From the NCBI GenBank assembly GCA_019416425.1, contig DXXK01000067.1:1-64000 (forward strand): a stretch of 64,000 bases of DNA, written 5' to 3'. The position numbers were made by a program, and so were the translations under genes. Positions 62,064-64,000 of the stretch are shown piece by piece. Position 1 is the stretch's first letter. Each line of letters starts with the position of its first letter. The notes under the pieces were generated by a model. The model worked only from the letters and a program-made list of their open reading frames with translations, ran no database searches and was not told the origin of the DNA. The DNA is from Bacteroidales bacterium (lineage in GTDB: Bacteria; Bacteroidota; Bacteroidia; Bacteroidales; Muribaculaceae).

Positions 62064-63338
62064 TTATTGTGGAACTTTTCTGATTACGAGATCTTTCTCG
62101 TATGTAGAATAATCCTTTATCAGAGGTTTTACGGGTTCTGGAAGGGGTTGTTCTCCTTGCTGGGTATAGTAGTATGTATCATTGTCACGTTCCAGCCAGA
62201 ATCCAAAATCCGTGGTATGACTGTAAATTGGTGGTATTAGATAAATTCCATCACTATGTCCCAGATTTTTGACACTTTCGCCGGATAAAGTCAGCATTTC
62301 AGTATCGCCGTCTTTTCGTCGCACTACTACTGTATTCTCGCTTGCCGGCAACATCATATCTACATCAATCGGCGAGAGAATCACTTCGCCCTTGTAATTT
62401 GATATGCCGAATCCATCGAAATCTTTGTAAACGTAATATGAATTTCTGGAACCTATTAAATCGAGTGACTCAGGTTGTTTGTATTGATTCCCATTTAGAT
62501 CGTCATAGAGCAACTCGCCGTTTTTAAGAATAAAAAGTCCACCTGGAGTGCGAACGTGAGATGCACGCACATCTTCACCATATTGATGTATGGTTTCTCC
62601 TTTTGTGTCTATTAAACACCATTTGTCAATGTCTTCAGCTACGAGGGCATGTCCATTATAGAAATCATCGGCTTTTAGATAGTCTCTTGGTGGGATTGCG
62701 ATATTGCCATTAACATCAAGATATGCTATTTTACCGCTCACGGTCACTACTCGCAGGAGGCCATCGCTGTAAATCCGTGCGGATGAGGCCAATCTGTCAC
62801 CGTTGATATCTGATATTTCTGCTTTTATATTACCTTCGGCGTCAAATATCTGTAATTTTCCATCATCATTTTTATAATCCTTGACAACTAATGGAACATA
62901 ACCACAGGAAAGATCTCCCATCGCAGTATCGTCTTTCGTGGTATATAGGAATTCGACTTCTTTTTCTCCCTTACGGGGCATGACCACTGTTTGTCCGCCT
63001 TCCCAAAAATTATGGAGAATGGCTCCGTCTTTCATGCCGATCCCTAAATAATTTCCATCAGCACGGAGATATTTTCCATTAGTATATTGGATTGCATCAT
63101 CGCCGAAAACATTAATTTCTGACATTGCAGAAATAGATCCATCGGGTGACATATAAGCCTTATGGCCTTTGTATTCTATAGGATAAAAGATATATGAATT
63201 GTCTTTTTTCTCATCGCTTGAGCAAGATGTCAAAGTCGTAAGGCATACAATCAGAACACAAACTGTTGCTTGAACCGGTATTTTGAAAAATTTATTATGT
63301 TCTAAAACTTTAATAAACAATAGAATGGCATGGCACAT
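62064..63338 (-). CDS. WG-repeat-like lipoprotein
   Basis: A protein of about 424 residues. A hydrophobic segment (VQATVCVLIVCLTTLTSC) ends in a lipobox-like LTSC. The body is made of repeated beta units like those of WG-repeat proteins (KIAYLDVNGNIAIPPRDYLK, KWCLIDTKGETIHQYGEDVR, GFGISNYKGEVILSPIDVD), which usually build toroid or propeller-like binding surfaces outside the cell. The start is uncertain: ATG at 63338 is my choice; the open frame reaches 63449 but crosses an (AT)n run, and starts closer to the lipobox are also possible. Confidence 0.65.
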   Translation of the reverse strand: MCHAILLFIKVLEHNKFFKIPVQATVCVLIVCLTTLTSCSSDEKKDNSYIFYPIEYKGHKAYMSPDGSISAMSEINVFGDDAIQYTNGKYLRADGNYLGIGMKDGAILHNFWEGGQTVVMPRKGEKEVEFLYTTKDDTAMGDLSCGYVPLVVKDYKNDDGKLQIFDAEGNIKAEISDINGDRLASSARIYSDGLLRVVTVSGKIAYLDVNGNIAIPPRDYLKADDFYNGHALVAEDIDKWCLIDTKGETIHQYGEDVRASHVRTPGGLFILKNGELLYDDLNGNQYKQPESLDLIGSRNSYYVYKDFDGFGISNYKGEVILSPIDVDMMLPASENTVVVRRKDGDTEMLTLSGESVKNLGHSDGIYLIPPIYSHTTDFGFWLERDNDTYYYTQQGEQPLPEPVKPLIKDYSTYEKDLVIRKVPQ

Positions 63339-63471
63339 AGTTGTGATTATTTGTGTTTGCATATATATATATATCCTCCCTTCTGTCCCCAACCGGGGCT
63401 TCTGCAAGCGGTTCTTGTGCAAAAGAAGTAATTTTTTACTAGATTCCAAAACTTTCTAAAAAGTTTTAAGA

Positions 63472-63543
63472 CTCATTTCCATAAAAATGTTAATCCTCAT
63501 CTCCATGAAAATGTTAATACCCATCTCCATGAAAATGTCAATG
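63472..63543. repeat. 24-bp tandem repeat, three units
   Basis: Three units begin at 63472, 63496 and 63520, each containing CCATGAAAATGT or a near variant. On the minus strand an open frame over them would read the 8-residue unit INIFMEMx three times. I do not see evidence that this frame is a real gene. Confidence 0.8.
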
Positions 63544-63645
63544 AGGGGGATTATTGGAGGAGGGAGGCGCGGGAATTTGAAAGTCGGATAACAAACTTTT
63601 TCGCTGATTTTTTCGTTAATATTTTGAGAACAGCAAAATTTATAA

Positions 63646-63767
63646 TAACTTTGCGGTACCAAATGGGTAGTTTCCCCAAAAAAGAAATACTTCGAGTGCG
63701 AAAGCAACGATTTTAGGGGCTGGGGTGTCTCCCGGTCGGAAAGGGTCTTGAAAGAAGACCCTTTTTT
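63646..63767 (+). ncRNA. candidate small RNA with own promoter and terminator
   Basis: A -7 box TAACTTTGC (63646-63654) is followed by about 105 bases without a plausible coding frame, and then by a textbook terminator (63741-63767). Inside, TGC-GAAA-GCA (63696-63705, a GNRA-type tetraloop within a TCG/CGA stem) sits between a C-run (63673-63677) and a G-run (63715-63719) that can pair. The predicted transcript starts near 63660. I cannot match it to a named RNA family. Confidence 0.55.
63741..63767 (+). terminator. rho-independent terminator of the candidate RNA
   Basis: AAGGGTCTT (63741-63749), loop GAAAG, AAGACCCTT (63755-63763), then T to 63767. It directly abuts the end of the converging DUF3800 gene. 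Confidence 0.85.
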
Positions 63768-64000
63768 CATTTATCGGGGAAGATTTTCAATCCAAGAATT
63801 TTGCCGTTGCTCGTATAAATATTGGGAGCTATCACATCATAGGCTGGGTTCGGTTTATGCGGATTCATTACATATCTTGAAATCGGGTAGGCAATCAAAT
63901 CAGCTATCTGCAATCCGAATACATTCTCCTTTTTATCACTAAACCCGAACTTCCCTATATGCTCAGCAAAACGCTGTGGAGTTACATAATGCATCCCTGT
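63767..64000 (-). CDS. DUF3800 domain protein, C-terminal part (cut by window end)
   Basis: The frame is open to the right edge, so the N-terminal part lies outside. The 75 or so visible residues carry the family's end: ENVFGLQIADLIAYPISRYV, MNPHKPNPAYDVIAPNIY, ending GLKIFPDK. DUF3800 proteins are about 250 residues with an RNase-H-like fold and are frequent in accessory islands and near defence or mobile genes. The gene converges on the candidate small RNA. Confidence 0.75.
   Translation of the reverse strand, partial: TGMHYVTPQRFAEHIGKFGFSDKKENVFGLQIADLIAYPISRYVMNPHKPNPAYDVIAPNIYTSNGKILGLKIFPDK

Noticed and set aside
63472..63543. CRISPR array
   Set aside because: The 24-bp units are directly adjacent with no spacers, and no cas genes are present in the window.
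63456..63770. Minus-strand frame covering the 24-bp repeats and the candidate RNA
   Set aside because: It begins inside the terminator stem, contains low-complexity repeats and no family motif, and has no promoter in its direction.

Overview
The window reads as chromosome of a gut Bacteroidales. Muribaculaceae is my best guess, from general resemblance only and without any search. The grounds are SusC/SusD polysaccharide loci, GH109/GH29/GH3 enzymes, two-domain regulators with periplasmic propellers, an arsEFG-type arsenical operon, and repeated use of the Bacteroidetes promoter element TAnnTTTG a short distance before many genes. Most genes use ordinary moderate-GC codons. AT-rich islands (about 1-300, 1700-2700, 30100-31800, 43600-46350 and 61000-64000) hold accessory or decayed genes.

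Layout. 1-2.7 kb: a structured non-coding stretch, a sugar O-acetyltransferase divergent from a LuxR-type regulator, and a KilA-N gene broken by a 19-bp tandem duplication. 2.7-9.1 kb: a Nim-like flavoprotein, a two-gene GalNAc salvage cassette (GH109 plus a sugar-kinase-like protein), MmcQ/YjbR, GNAT, and an alpha/beta hydrolase with its AraC regulator; the last two share one operator-like site at identical promoter spacing. 9.2-30.2 kb: a beta-glucan utilisation locus in two operons. Operon 1 is GH5, SusC (interrupted by an in-frame TAG), SusD, a surface glycan-binding lipoprotein and two GH3. Operon 2 is GH5, GH94 cellobiose phosphorylase, a GPH-type sugar transporter and a stand-alone AraC DNA-binding domain. 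A membrane one-component regulator (propeller, Y_Y_Y, TM, AraC HTH, no kinase) follows. Both operons carry the same cis-element about 65 bp upstream of their promoters, most likely the target of that regulator.

30.2-35.5 kb: a small membrane protein behind two large perfect palindromes, then a minus-strand ars operon (arsR, arsF, arsG, Cys-rich thioredoxin, permease) whose 3' end has decayed into a frameshifted arsC fused to a permease tail. 35.7-42.6 kb: tRNA-Ser(CGA), a nucleoside phosphorylase, a tight five-gene operon (DUF1015, C45 Ntn hydrolase, membrane protein, thioesterase, dprA) and an EamA transporter. 42.7-46.3 kb: an island of gene remnants (dinD tail, phage-like protein, PH-domain protein with a stop) around an intact CPBP protease and a second O-acetyltransferase, with dispersed repeats. 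46.3-59.9 kb: AraC regulator, class II ribonucleotide reductase, 4-alpha-glucanotransferase, PAS protein, an operon of ROK kinase, GH29 fucosidase, CutC and transglutaminase-like protein, and an EamA transporter. 60.1-64 kb: a small-ORF/GNAT pair with a frameshift, two lipoproteins (one WG-repeat), a candidate small RNA with its own promoter and terminator, and a DUF3800 gene cut by the window end.

Several genes carry a single disruptive change (SusC TAG, PH-domain TGA, GNAT and arsC frameshifts, KilA-N duplication). These may be real decay or assembly error; raw reads would decide. All family assignments are by eye, with no database search.
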